A stretch of DNA of 48,201 bases from Tetmemena sp. SeJ-2015 (GCA_027382625.1 JAJKFJ010022930.1:1-48201); one strand, 5' to 3'. Positions 37,363 through 48,201 are shown, counted from the stretch's first letter. Numbers and translations: made by a program. The notes: a model not told the origin generated them from the sequence alone.

Positions 37363-37760
37363 ATGGAGTTTTTTTCTCCATTACCCCTGTGGGCCCTTCT
37401 GATTAATTTTCAATTTTAATAATTCCCAGCCCCTCCCACCACCAAACACGTGCAAGACACCGACAAACTAGGTAAATAAATATGCTTCTTAATTTCTATA
37501 GATATATTTTAGAGATCAAGTCAAGAAAAATAAAAAGTCAAAATATTTCAGGAGCAATATAAAGGAGTTCCAAAGATAAAATAAAGAAAAATAATTATTT
37601 CAGAAAACAGGAGTAAATCAAAAATTGTGTAAATTTTTTTAAATCCTTACTTTTCTTTCTTTAGGTTTTTTGCACGCCGAGGGTGGTGGGTGGGCTTGGG
37701 AATTTTTTGAGATAGAAATTTAATAAGTGGGCGTAGGGATATAGAGGAAAAATTCTCCAT
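37363..37760. mobile_element. MITE-like element with ~95-bp imperfect terminal inverted repeats
   Basis: The left arm (37363-37456) and the reverse complement of the right arm (37672-37760) align over most of their length. Both begin ATGGAG, carry a C-rich stretch, then AATTCCCA-GCCC and a CCCACCACC core, and end in GTGCAA. The ~215-bp interior is AT-rich with no gene. The GC-rich arms stand out against the background. The layout is that of a non-autonomous foldback or MITE element. No target duplication was identified. Confidence 0.68.
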
Positions 37761-38740
37761 TACTAAAATTTGTAATGTATGTAAGTTAATAAACAGAGTC
37801 TTTATTTATAATTTGGTAATTATCACTTATTGATATTAAGGCTTTACAGTTATATCTAATGGGTGAGTTTTCCTAATGCCTATTTATTATTTTTCAATTC
37901 CATTAGTTATTAACACATTCTTAAAATAGTTTTACAAAATTTCAAAACAAACAAAAATGTAAATATAAATAAAGTAAGCTCTTTTTTAATTTTGTCTCTG
38001 AATATGACCCAAAATAATTTATAAATTACCATTTATATTTGTTTATTGCAAAATTTCAAGCAATAATTCTTTGCTATAGTGTAAGAATTTTTAATGTAAT
38101 AGATTTTAGGGGATATCAAAAATAATAAAAAATTATTGCTTATTATTAGCTAAAATAAAATAAATTAATTTTTTTCTAAAGAGAAGTGCTCTCTTTTTGT
38201 GGGAGTAAAAATTATTATTTAAACAATTAATTATATCGAAATCTAATGAGTAGGATCATAGGTGTTATTTGTTAACAATCGGCAATCGATCCTTAAGTTT
38301 ATAGCAAATATGAATTGATTGCTATCTCATGTCGAGTTAAAAATAAAAACATTAATTCTGTAAATAAATTTTAAGTTATTGTTGCCATCAGAGCATTCAT
38401 AAAAATTCTTAATTTAATTTCAAAAAACAAAATAGACTTTATAATTAAATACCATTGCAAAGAATTTTGTTAACTGTTAACGAGGATAATCATCAAACAA
38501 GAGTATTTAGCAGAACGTGATCATGAAAAACTTAGGCAGATATTTTACCCGAATGAAACTTTATATTTATTATATAACTGTATGAAAGCCTATTGAAATT
38601 AATAGAAATCTATAAAGGAGAGTTGAGAGATACACCACAATAATTTTTGTCGGTCATCTTATATAGCTAAAGTTTTTTTAAAAAATTTAATAAAAAAATA
38701 AAATAAGGGTTTTTAATGATTAATTAATTAATTAAGTAAG
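37761..38740. other. AT-rich DNA, no gene seen
   Basis: About 1 kb of AT-rich sequence. No coding frame, RNA gene or repeat was recognised. Confidence 0.4.
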
Positions 38741-38744
38741 GGAA

Positions 38745-39240
38745 TTAAAGGGCCCCCGGGTTAAATAAGAAGGCCGTGCGTCAATATTGCTGTGACGCCC
38801 TTATTGACGCAAAAACAAACCCTTTTCCAGCCAAAAGGGATTTAAACACTGCACCCCGCCACTCACATTCTGAGCAGAAGCCCCCCCTGCAGACATTCCA
38901 AAAAAAAACCCAAAGGAGAAAAAAATCCGGAGCTTCGGACCCAGAGCAAGTCGCGCTCCCTAGCTTGGTTCGCTGTCCCGCTGCATTTGAACTGAGTGTT
39001 TTCCCAAAAATCTCGTCCCCCCACGCCCAAAAAGGAGGGTGGTGGGGAAACCACTTTACCTTTTGTTATTTTTCCAGTGAGCAGCTTTACCACCTTCCCC
39101 AGGCTTTGGCTGCCATTTTAAATCCCTTTCCTTTTTTTTTTTAAAAGCAAATCCCCACCAGCCAACGGATTTTTTCCCAAACCAGAAAGCCTTCAGGGGA
39201 AAGGGCGACCGGTGCCTAGGCCGGTCGTGGGGCGTCCTGA
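38745..39240. other. GC-rich island of foreign composition
   Basis: About 500 bases of near 50% GC sit in a region otherwise about 20% GC. The island begins with gggcccccggg and ends near a short hairpin (CGACCGG...CCGGTCG, ~39205-39226). Overlapping ORFs of 122 codons (plus) and 76 codons (minus) use almost no TAA/TAG and resemble no family I recognise. It could be a mobile-element piece, a horizontally acquired scrap or a contaminating or mis-assembled sequence. Confidence 0.45.
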
Positions 39241-40440
39241 ATTTTAAATTTTTTTTAATTTAAAAATAATTTTTTTGAAATATCTTTCTTATCACGATTT
39301 TATTTTATTTATCTTAATGTGAGAGCACGGGGGAAATTTTAAAAATTTAGTTTGTGGTCGGGTGTACAAAAAAAGATGGTAAATTTAAAAACAAGGGGGG
39401 TTTCTTTCTTTAGGGGGCAGTCATTTTAATAAATAAAAACTGATTCAATTTTTTATTGGCATCCAACAAGCTAATACAGAGTTTGTTTTACTAATTTAAA
39501 TACAAAATAGAGTTCATCTTATTTATTATTTTAACTCTTATCCGATTATTATTAAATCCTAATTATAAACAAAAGACAAAATTTTTTTACCATTTTTTAC
39601 TTAAACAAAATCAAATTTAATTAAAAAAATTCAAACTAAAAATAAAAAGAAAACCAATAAAAATTTTACTTTTAAAAATGTTAAAAAAAATTATATCTTA
39701 TTTTTTTTTTTAAATCTTATTTTTTTAAAAATCATGAGTGTTTTTTTTGAATTTGGGGTTTTAAAAACTTTTTTTGGGGTGATGCGGAAATTTTAAACTT
39801 AACCAATTTAAAAGTTCTTTTTTCTTGGGGGAAAAAAAGTTTTTAAAAAAAATCCTTTAAAAAAAAAATGAACTTTTAAATTCTCTTTTTAAAAAACAAA
39901 GGGAAAAACTAATTTTGGTTTTAAATGGTAAAAATATTTATCTTCATTTTAATTTAAAATAAAAAATTTAAAAAAAAAAATTCTAAAAAAATTTTAGGGG
40001 AAGATAAAAAATAAAAATTTTTTTTTTTAGATTTTATGTTAAAAATTTTTTAGTTTTAATTTGAAAATAATCTTTTTATGTATAAATAAATAGAAAAAAA
40101 CATTTTTTATTAAATTTAAAAATTAAGGAATTTTGGTTTTTTTTTAAAACTGATTTTAAAAATATAAAAAAAAAGAAAAATTTTATAAAAATTTTTACAA
40201 AAAATAAAATTTTAAAAATTTTAATGTTTTTAAAAGTTTAAACTTTTAAAAGAAATTTCCTCCAATTTAAATTTAAAGAAAAAAATTTTTTTTAAAAAAT
40301 AAATTTTTTAAAAGTGTAAATTAATTTTAATTTTAAAAATTTTTTGGATTTTCAAAGACTTTTTTTAACTTTTTTAAATTCCTAAAAATTTTTTAAAAAT
40401 TTTTTTACAAAAATTTAAATTTTAAATTTACTTACAAAAA
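39241..40440. other. Homopolymer-rich A/T sequence
   Basis: Dense runs of A and T, with runs of three to five G or C scattered in them. The texture differs from the AT-rich spacers elsewhere and looks like sequence with inflated homopolymers. No gene is callable. Confidence 0.45.
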
Positions 40441-40608
40441 AATTATGACGTAAAACAAATTTAGATTGCAATCACTCTCGAAGATAATTTTTTATTAGAT
40501 TGCTTGCAAATTAACAAATTTCGTAATTCTCATGCATTTTATTTTAACTACAAATAATTGATTTATGTAATAATAATAATTAATTTAAATTAATTAACTT
40601 AAGAAATT

Positions 40609-42260
40609 TCATATATAAACATATCTATAATAATAGAAGACCTTTATTAAATTAAAAGGAAAGAAATATATTGAAAATTAACTAGAAAATATATTCTTAA
40701 TCCAATTTTTAATTTAATTGTAGATAATTTTTATTAAGAGCATGAGCATTTTTTCTAAAGCCTCCATGTGTCCGTCAATTTTAAATCGTTGAGCAAATTT
40801 GTTCTCTAATCCTTGTGAGTTATAGAATCCATTTCTAAAGATATAATTGGCAATTTATTAAAAATTTTATGATTGGAAAATAATAAGACACCCAAAAATT
40901 TTTTTTTTAAAATTAAAAAATTTAAATGTCTTTCACATTAAGCTTTTTTCTCTTGCTTTGGGAAATTTTTAAAACCAATGAAAGACTCACAAGCAAAACT
41001 TTATTCTCGTTCAAACTAATATCTTCAGATTCCTTTTCTTCATTAGAAAAAGTTTTATATGCTATAACTCGTTGTTTATGAGTTGATTATGTTGGCAAGT
41101 AATAACAAAGATATTATAATTTAGGCTTATAAAAGCTAGACAATATTTTGAATATGATATTCTTTAATTATGTAATCTTTTAAAATTTATTATTAAATTA
41201 GATATCCAATATTTCAGAGCTATAGTATTTAGACTATGTAGTGTCATTGTCACAGTGAGGTATTAATAAATTTTGATGATTTTATCTAATTTTTTTAATT
41301 TTATATTATTCATAATCATCACTCATTAAAGTTTTGGAAAGGACTCTGAATATTCCCTTTTAAATCAAGTATTTCATCTAACTAAAATTACTGCTCTCAA
41401 TCGAATCATGTACTACAAATATTGCATTTTGCAGAGTACTTTGATTATTTTCATTTTCAAGAATGTGAAATAATTTTTCTAAAATATTTGCATCTATGCA
41501 GCATTAAGTCCTGGTTGAATTGCCAGTGTTAATGCTATAAATCACACTGCAAATTACATCTTTTTCTTTTTGGTAATTACTATTCATTAGTAAATTTCCA
41601 AGTATATCTAAACACCCAGAGTTTATTATGAGGAAGACTCTTTTGATCTATGAATCTTTATTAAAGGTGATTTTTAATTAAAATTTAACATACCTCGATC
41701 AAAAAATAAATAAGGAGATTTTCTGAATAAGGGAATTTTATTCATAGTTGTGGCTTTTTGAAGACAAAATTCCTATTACTTTAGCCATTAAAAAATAATA
41801 TTGTCCATGAGTAAATAATAAATTAAAAAAGCAAATACTGCAGCACCAAATTTGGTATTTGTATTTCAGTAAGTTTTTTTTGCTATATGATTAAGTAAAT
41901 TAAAGAATTAGAAATAAATATTTCTTAAATCTTAATTAATATCTCTCATATTTCGATGCATGATGAATCATCATCTCCGTGTGCAATATTTCCAATAATT
42001 TTGATAAAGAGAAATAAGTGAAGTGAATCGTGGGTTGTAAGAATAAGATGAAAACCCAATTCTTAATTAGAGATGCGATTAGAACTATTATGAATAGAGA
42101 TCAATGATTGGCTTATTCTGATTAAAACTAATGTTGATTGGAGCTTAATAAATATTTTAGAGATATAATTAAAACCCTAATTAGTAAAATATTTTTGGGA
42201 ATAAACAATTAATTAACTTTTTGAATTAATGATTTCTATCTTCGGAATAGATAAACCTTT
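40609..42260 (-). CDS. Armadillo-repeat protein (importin-alpha-like)
   Basis: This minus-strand gene under the ciliate code has repeated hydrophobic ARM-type helices. Examples are LSIPKIEIINSKSQLIVYSQ, IKIIGNIAHGDDDSS, MAKVIGILSSKSHNYEQ, FLIINSGCLDILGNLLMNSN and QCCIDANILEKLFHILENEN. The C-terminal part reads NGFYNSQGLENKFAQRF with a TGA at 40611-40609. The GNIAHGDD motif is like the GNIA-GD of importin-alpha/ARM repeats. A 38-nt GT-AG intron lies at 41656-41693. Some frame breaks occur at homopolymers (~40895) and near 41930. It follows the helicase gene in the same direction with almost no spacer. The family call is moderately sure; the specific role (nuclear import or other) is inference. 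Confidence 0.55.
41656..41693 (-). other. Spliceosomal intron, 38 nt
   Basis: GTATG...AAAG on the minus strand lies between LIQKISLFIF and the exon reading KRVFLIINSGCLDIL. The borders are canonical; the exact frame before it is less certain. Confidence 0.5.
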
Positions 42261-42280
42261 TGCTGAGAGTGTGTTTAATA

Positions 42281-44515
42281 TCAAACTACTCTTCTCATAA
42301 AATTATTGAACTCTTTCTCTCCCATGTTTTCTCTTAGATCCTTAAGTGATCTTATGTCGTCTCCTGCTTGCATGGCTGCCTAAATTGTTTCTATAAGTAG
42401 TTTAGAGTTCCTCTTTTTATAAACTACGTCTGTAATTTATTCCAGATCAAGCATCTCATCGATCGCCAATCTTTTCATGCCCTAAAGAATTTATGCTTTT
42501 GAAAGCTTCGATATTGGAAGATAAACAGTCTAGAGTTATCCCCTTGATCGACTACTTCTTCCTCTCATCTGCAAATACTGACTCTCAGAGTTAATCTGGC
42601 ATGCAATTATGACTTTTGAGTCTTGCTTAAACTTTGTGTTATATCCAAAACTTTAGTCTGACTGTAATATTAAGATTCCACTATTCCATTAAGTAATTTC
42701 ATCGAGGACTTCGATACTATTTCTTAGTCTTAAACTCTTGACTCCACATCTCTCAGCTTATCTTTCTATAAACTCTATTTCACTATCATCAACAAAGATG
42801 ATTATGGGAAGGTTGGGGCCCAACTTTTCGATTTGAGCAGCGAGCCATTCCTATCTCTCTTTATGAGTACTCAAAGGAATAATTTCTCCACTTAAATCCT
42901 ATCTCACTTCAGAGCAAATCTCCAGCTCGCTTTTAAAATTAAGAACTTCAGGATTGCCAATCATTCTCTGCAAAATTCTTTCAATCCCTTAGTCGCAAGT
43001 TGCGCTGAACATGTAAGTTTGAGTTATGCTCAAATCCCAAACTCCTAAAATCTTTCCATTAATTACTGTGAAAGGGAGGCTCCTTATTAGATGATCAAAT
43101 TCATCGATGATCATGATGTCGTAATTTTATCTTGACGAATAGTAGTTCTGCAAAGTTGTTATTAAAAGATTTGGTCCAAGTGCTTGAAGACATCTTTGAG
43201 TTTAAATTCTCAATATTTCATTTGGAACAATGATCATTATTTTTTTGTCTTGCTATCTCCAGTATTCTGCGATGAGGCCTATCACCCAAGTTTTGCCTGA
43301 TGCTGTTGGCATATGGCATTGCACCAAACTTTTATCGCAAGATAGGACGCAAGCTGCAATCATAGTTTAATACAAATTGTGCTTGTAATCATCGCAAACA
43401 GACTCTAGCTTTTATGATATTGCAGTCATAATTTATACTGAAACTTTCTGATCGCATTTATACTTTTGAAGCAAAGGCTCCATATGATTCTCAACTTTAT
43501 CTTTCAACTAACATGATTTTATCAATTTGCTTGAATTGTTAGATAATAGTTTCGTTGTTTCTTTGAGCCATAGCTATTCATCCAACATAAAAACAGTTTC
43601 CATGTCTTCGACATCAAGGCTTATCATTTATTGCAAAACCAGAAAAAGTCTTTCTAAAGGCAGTTATATCTTTTCCTTCGATAATAAAAAGGCAAAAAGG
43701 ATCTCTTTTTGATAAAACAAGCTCAAGTAATCTTTAATAATCAGGCAAGGGTCTTGGGTTATTTAAGCTTTTCCAAAAAGTTAAATCATCTTTTCTCTAA
43801 TTTCTTTGTCTTATATCTCATTAAGTTTCTGTAATTGTTCTGGCCAAAGAAAGTTTTATGGGTTCTCCAACATTTAATTTCTGATTTCGAGAGCCCTTAG
43901 TTTTTAAAAATGCAATAAGCGATTGATACTTAACTCTCGTTTAAAGTTCTTTTTTATTGTTGGATGGTTGTACTAAAATTCCAAAAATTGAAGGCGAGGG
44001 GGAAAGGGTTTTTTATCTTTTAAATACTTAAATGAGAAAGAATATTTCTAATAAGCCAAGTTTTCTTTGGAACAAAAATTGGAATATCGTTTTTGTTTAG
44101 ATGAGGGAAAGTGTTTAAAATAAAATTTTTCCTTTAAAATAAGAGGGTAATTTTGCATGAGTTGAAATGTTTTTTTATTACTTAGTCGTTGAATATTATT
44201 AAAAGTAAAGTTTTGATTTTTTAAAAACCCCTTTTTGCAAATAGTTTTAAAGTTTTTTGTTCTATCATCAATTATTTTCTTGACAATTTTAAAAAAATGT
44301 TGGATTTGATCGAAGATTTAATAAGTTGTTTTGAATTAAAATTTTGAATTTTTTTTAAAAAGTATTGAAATTTTCTAGGAATACCAAAAATTTGGGCTTG
44401 AGAGTAAATGAGATTTGAATTGTAAAAAAGAAACTTCTTATTCTTTTTCTGAAGAAATCAGTTTTAATTTGTTTCCTTGTTTCCTCATAGAGATATTGGA
44501 AACCCTATAGATCAT
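42281..44515 (-). CDS. Superfamily-2 (DEAD/DEAH-like) helicase, 744 aa
   Basis: One uninterrupted frame of 745 codons runs from ATG 44515 to TGA 42281, with many TAA/TAG Gln codons and no IES or intron. Residues 1-~380 are Lys/Gln/Phe-rich with no recognised domain. The helicase core follows: motif I PTASGKT (K about 408), motif Ia IMIIVPNEI, motif II IIDEFDHLI (DEFD 471-474), motif III FSAT (504-506) and motif VI QMRGRSSRSRGQ (from 649). Between motifs III and VI there is a RecA-like second lobe (NLPIIIFVDDSEIEF). The core binds ATP and should act on nucleic acid; the substrate is unknown. A 744-codon ORF without an insert contrasts with the IES-cut genes nearby. It could be germline-expressed, macronuclear-destined as one MDS, or element-borne. 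Confidence 0.85.
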
Positions 44516-45330
44516 CTTTTTCTTACTTTTTTACTTTACCCTATTAGTTTTTCACCAAAGCTTTCCCTGTTGATCCTTATTATTTTTGATTTTTCTAGCT
44601 CATAAAAAGAGAGGGGAGGGGAGAAGGATTTGATTTTTAAAATTTTTGAAAGTTAATTTGAAATCTTTAGTGACCCTCCTGAGTATATCTTAGGATCAGA
44701 GCCCAGCCTGAGAAGTTTATCATCTAAACTTTTAAGGATGGAAATTATTTTTTGTCGATGAGTTTCACATCTCGCTTTCTCGAAGGGTTTTTTTGACTTT
44801 TTCTTGAACTAATGTGGAGCGATCGTTGAAAACTTTCGCTTTTTTCCCCACTTGAGGATGCATACTTCCCTTGTTTCCCTTCTGAGTGATCTTTTAATTG
44901 TGGTCTTTAAAATTAATTAAAAAAACTTTTAATTACTATATAGGATTCCAGATGGAACTGCCCCAAAAAACAAAAACATAAATTTAAAAAATGAAAATTT
45001 TAATAAATTTAATCAGAAAAATTACACCTCAGATCAGAAAAATTACAAAAAACAGCATAAAGGAAACGATTCACGAGCAGATAGAAAAATTAATAAAAAT
45101 TTAAAGTAAAGATAGTTTAATTGTTTTTTAACCCAAACTAACTTCTTTATCATTCAATATGATTATGATTAATCAGTTATTTACTATAGGTTTTTAGTTG
45201 CTAAAAATTTTTTTTTTAGTTATTAGATTAGTTTTCACCAAAAAAATGAATTCATAAAGGGGGAGTGGAGTACATTTGAGCAATCCTTCAAAAATGGGAT
45301 GGATGAAAATTTAATAGGGGGGTACCTCTG
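44516..45330. other. Possible coding remnant (-) and AT-rich spacer
   Basis: On the minus strand a segment around 44550-44800 reads KLLRLGSDPKIYSGGSLKIS and SFYELEKSKIIRINRESFGE before a TGA. It looks coding but is in a different frame from the helicase start. It may be the 3' end of an upstream gene or an extension of the helicase gene. The remainder is AT-rich with nothing recognised. Confidence 0.35.
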
Positions 45331-45336
45331 ACTTGA

Positions 45337-46030
45337 TTGGCAGATTTAGATCGAAGCACGACCTCTACTAGTAAAAATTGTAAAATTATTTTTGATGAAA
45401 TGATACTTTTTTTAGTGTGCTACTACCTACCCCCGATTGAGGGAGTCAATAGAGACTATTTCAGAAAAATTTCAAAGGGAGAAAAAACCCCTAAGATGGC
45501 AGATGTGAAAATGAAAAGGTGCCAAAGTATGATAAATTGTCAGTGAAGCACTTTTAAAAGGGAATAAAAGATGACAGTGACTTCTTCAGTTTGCCAGACA
45601 TGGATAAAAAATAGAAGCCCATAGACAGGATTTTTTCTTCAATGTCGTCAATCCCTCTAGCCAGACCCCCCAATAGTTAAAGCCCCAACAAGAAAAAAGA
45701 AACATTCAAATGATGGACAAGTCAAGAATGCTTCATTTTTATTTCAGAAATGGGTCCAAATTACAAATCATCCTTTTTATTTTAAATAAGTTTATAAAAA
45801 TTAAATTTTCTTTTGAAAAAAACGGGAGAATCTCAATTTAAAGAAGCAATAGAAAAAATTTTTAAAGCTAAAAGGGAGAAGCCCAATCCTCCCCCGTCCC
45901 ACTTTGAAAAGATTAAAACTAAAGATGGACCTGGGTTGCCTAAAAGCTAAACATGAATTAAAATTAATTGATGATCGACTCCCCCGTCATAAAAAACTCC
46001 AATGATTTTAATAAGAAGGGATAGCCCAGA
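45337..46030 (+). CDS. Fragmentary hypothetical gene
   Basis: Plus-strand pieces read under the ciliate code: PPIEGVNRDYFRKISKGEK, then KYDKLSVKHFQKGIKDDSD, IDRIFSSMSSIPLARPPNSQ and ESQFKEAIEKIFKAKREKPN. They lie in changing frames, and a possible GT-AG intron lies at about 45720-45747. The composition (Pro/Ser/Lys-rich, regular codon use) suggests a real but broken or error-laden gene. No family is recognised. Confidence 0.35.
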
Positions 46031-46207
46031 CTATATCGAAACTTTGTTTCAACATATATTAAGTTTAAATTTGCTCATTAAAAAATTAAAACCCAACTTT
46101 TCATCTTATTCAAACAAAACTTCAATTTTTCATTATGAACTTGCAAATGATTGTTTAAATTAGTTTTTTAGGGGTTTTTCTTTTCATTTACAAAAGATGT
46201 CTCATCT

Positions 46208-47650
46208 TCAATCTCTTGTAGAGTTTTTTAATAGAGAGAAGAAGTTTTCTATGGATTATATTGAGGAGAATAAGGAGGGGTAAATATTAACTCTATCGAG
46301 AGTTCTCTACAAAGTGATTTAATCTTTTGCTATGAGGACTTCAAGTTTCTAGGACTATTGTTTGGTTTTATTTTTTAAGACGTCCTTGATGCCCAGAATA
46401 TAGTCAAAAAATTTATCAGTGTTATTGATTTAGCATGGGTGTAAAAAAGTTGCACCTCGAGATAATGAAATTCCCAAATCACCGCCCGGTTTCTTAATTT
46501 TTTAGCTTTTCTTGATTTTTATATTGAATTTCTATTGCTTAGTCGAGTTTTAGTCTTGTTGATATAGTGAACATAACTTCATCTAGGAACACTAACTCTC
46601 TGTGGCTGTTAATAGATTCTTGGATTGCCTGTAGCATTTATTGCTCTAGTATTTCAACTTTCTCTTTCTATTTCGGAGTTTAGTATTTGAGAGTAACAAT
46701 AGTCTTTATGATTCTTTTTGTAGACTGCTCTTAGTTAAGAAGGGGAGATAAATTGATTAGGGAATTAGCGATTAAACATGATGCACCTATCAAGAAGAGT
46801 CATGCCAGCCTATTAAATTAAAGTGTCTTGCGAGATCATGAACTCTAATTGCTCTAACGAAAATGATGGGTTCCTTATTATTAAGTGTTGTTCTTAATAG
46901 ATTTTCTTCCTTTGTGTTTTTGCTTCTATGCATAGCATTCTTACTATCCTTGATTTCCTTTAGCTTATAATTGTGAGTAGTAAATAATTAAATTATTAGA
47001 TGGAGTTAAAGTTTTGTAGCGGAGAAGTTATAATCATTTCCTCACGTTCCCCATTTTAGATTAATTTATTACCAAAGTTTTTACTTGCATCCCCCCTTTA
47101 TCCATCTCTAAAATAAAAGGTTTCAAATGCTGAGTTTATAAGAATAGAAAAAAAAGAAACATGAAAAAGAAGGATTATAAATATTTGAAGTCAGAATTAA
47201 GCTATTTAAAACTATGATGTTTCCTTTAAAAATTAAATTTTGATAAGCTTAAGAAGGTAAGATGCCAAAAAGCTAAAGTTTTAAGGGTTGAAGTGATTTA
47301 AAGAAAAATGTTTTTAAAAAAAACATAGTTAAAGTAGTTTGTAAAGATAAATTTGAGCATTTGAGTTGAATTGCAATTTGGTACAAAATACATATTTTAA
47401 GGGATTTTCGTATGGTATGTGAGTTTCAGTGTGCTTCACTTCCCTTTTCGTCCTCTAGGTTTCCAAGATTTCAGTATTGCGAGCATTTCCCCCTCTTGTA
47501 TTTGAACTCCTTTCTGATTTTCCTGAGATATATATTCTGATTCGTGCTCATGTGCTGCGAGGATTCTGAGGTCTTGAATCATTTTCTCTCTTTTTCAAAA
47601 GGAACTACAATCTTTACTTGAATCTTGTGTTGAATTGCCTTGATTTGCAT
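46208..47650 (-). pseudogene. DDE-superfamily (IS630/Tc1-like) transposase, broken
   Basis: The N-terminal part from ATG 47650 reads MQIKAIQHKIQVKIVVPFEK and then in a shifted frame DLRILAAHEHESEYISQENQ and LKSWKPRGRKGK. The catalytic core has ELVFLDEVMFTISTRLKLDQ (first Asp), a DKFFDYILGIKDVL segment, and TPPYSPQYNP followed one frame over by IENFFSLLKN (Glu of the NPIE-type motif), ending at TGA 46210-46208. The SPQYNP-IEN signature is typical of the DDE_3/IS630-Tc1 group and differs from the TBE-like copy (YLPEFNGIE). Frame shifts make an active product unlikely. Confidence 0.65.
47403..47640 (-). repeat. Inverted repeat arm, left (transposase N-terminus)
   Basis: The reverse complement of this stretch aligns with 47975-48201. 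Shared landmarks are TTGTA-TTCC, GAGAAAAATGAT, AGAATCCTCGCAGC, ACATGAG, GGAGTTCAA, CAATACTGAAATC, TTGGAAACC-AGAGGA and a final TACG. Identity looks to be roughly three quarters. Both arms encode the same N-terminal protein segment. Confidence 0.7.
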
Positions 47651-47974
47651 TGTAGATGATTCACTCCATTAAACTAGTAAATTTATTTGAAAAGAGATTT
47701 TAAAATTAATAATCATCTACCCAAATAATTAATTAAAAATTTTAAAACACTTAAGTTTTAATGCAAACGCTTTAAATTACATTTAAATTATTTTCTACTA
47801 CAGAATCAGTGTTTCCCTAAACTTAATTAATCTCAAAAAAGTCTTAATTAAGGTTTGCCAATTCTTAATTAATTAGTTGGGTAGAGTGATTTTTAAATTT
47901 TAAAAACTCATTTCTAAATAAAATTTAGCTAGTATTAAAGGGGTGAACTCATCTACAAAGCTAAACTAAGGTAC

Positions 47975-48201
47975 AAAATCAAAACAAAATTAAGTAAAAA
48001 TTGTATTCCCCTTTTAGAAAAGAGAAAAATGATGTCAAGAACTAGAATCCTCGCAGCTACATGAGAGAAGTCAGAAATGATATCTAGGAAGAAACAGCTA
48101 AGGAGTTCAATATACAAAGAGGGAAATCTCCAATACTGAAATCATTGGAAACCCAGAGGAGCAAAGGAGATGAAGCAACCCGAAACTGCACTACCCGTAC
48201 G
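47975..48201 (+). pseudogene. Second, head-to-head copy of the transposase 5' end (runs off window)
   Basis: The plus-strand product IKTKLSKNCIPLLEKRKMM...RTRILAA matches HKIQVKIVVPFEKERKMI...DLRILAA of the minus-strand copy. A TGA follows soon after in this frame. Divergence from the other arm and the stop suggest an old second insertion rather than a recent duplicate. Confidence 0.55.

Noticed and set aside
38776..39144. 122-codon plus and 76-codon minus ORFs in the GC-rich island
   Set aside because: They overlap on opposite strands, have no recognisable domain and are open mainly because the island is GC-rich; not enough to call a gene.
1..48201. tRNA, rRNA or CRISPR features
   Set aside because: No cloverleaf, rRNA core motif or regularly spaced repeat array was recognised; a covariance-model scan could not be run.

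Overview
The window reads as germline (micronuclear) DNA of a spirotrich/hypotrich ciliate of the Oxytricha-Stylonychia kind. TAA and TAG are read as glutamine and TGA is the only stop. Long coding stretches are visible only under that code, so standard-code ORF finding misses almost every real gene here. Several genes are cut by very short AT-rich inserts (10-62 bp) flanked by direct repeats. Removing one repeat copy plus the insert restores the frame, which is the behaviour of internal eliminated sequences (IESs) with pointers. One gene is split into two oppositely oriented halves that share an inverted 11-bp pointer, so it is a scrambled gene with an inversion. The DNA also carries a decayed TBE-like transposon (DD34E transposase, C2H2 zinc-finger ORF and a third small ORF), as expected for hypotrich germline DNA.

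Layout. 1-10931 (+): two tandem paralogues, A (5' end outside the window) and B, of a large ciliate surface-protein family with an N-terminal propeller-like region, cadherin-like repeats and a C-terminal multi-pass membrane domain. 11065-14982 (-): a coiled-coil protein with ordinary 33-nt GT-AG introns. 15104-21716 (-): a third complete member of the surface family (D), with Asn/Gly and Gly/Gln low-complexity linkers and at least five proposed IESs. 21848-24855 (-) and 25016-29708 (+): the N- and C-terminal halves of a fourth member, the scrambled gene. 30039-30822 (+): a small hypothetical gene. 32.0-36.3 kb: the TBE-like element. 36.3-40.6 kb: AT-rich DNA with a MITE-like inverted-repeat element, a GC-rich island and homopolymer-heavy sequence. 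40609-42260 (-): an armadillo-repeat protein. 42281-44515 (-): a 744-residue superfamily-2 helicase in one uninterrupted ORF. 45.3-46.1 kb (+): fragmentary coding sequence. 46208-47650 (-) and 47975-48201 (+): two head-to-head copies of a second DDE-transposase family.

How it fits together. Genes A, B, D and E/F form a local cluster of paralogous, probably surface-exposed proteins, two in tandem and one inverted within itself. The IES-bearing genes should become readable only after macronuclear development. The helicase, the 191-codon block of the small gene and the transposases lie in long ORFs without visible IESs, so they could be read directly from the germline copy. Coordinates of IES-bearing genes are spans that include the inserts. 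Frame-break positions come from hand translation and are most secure where coordinates of repeats are given.
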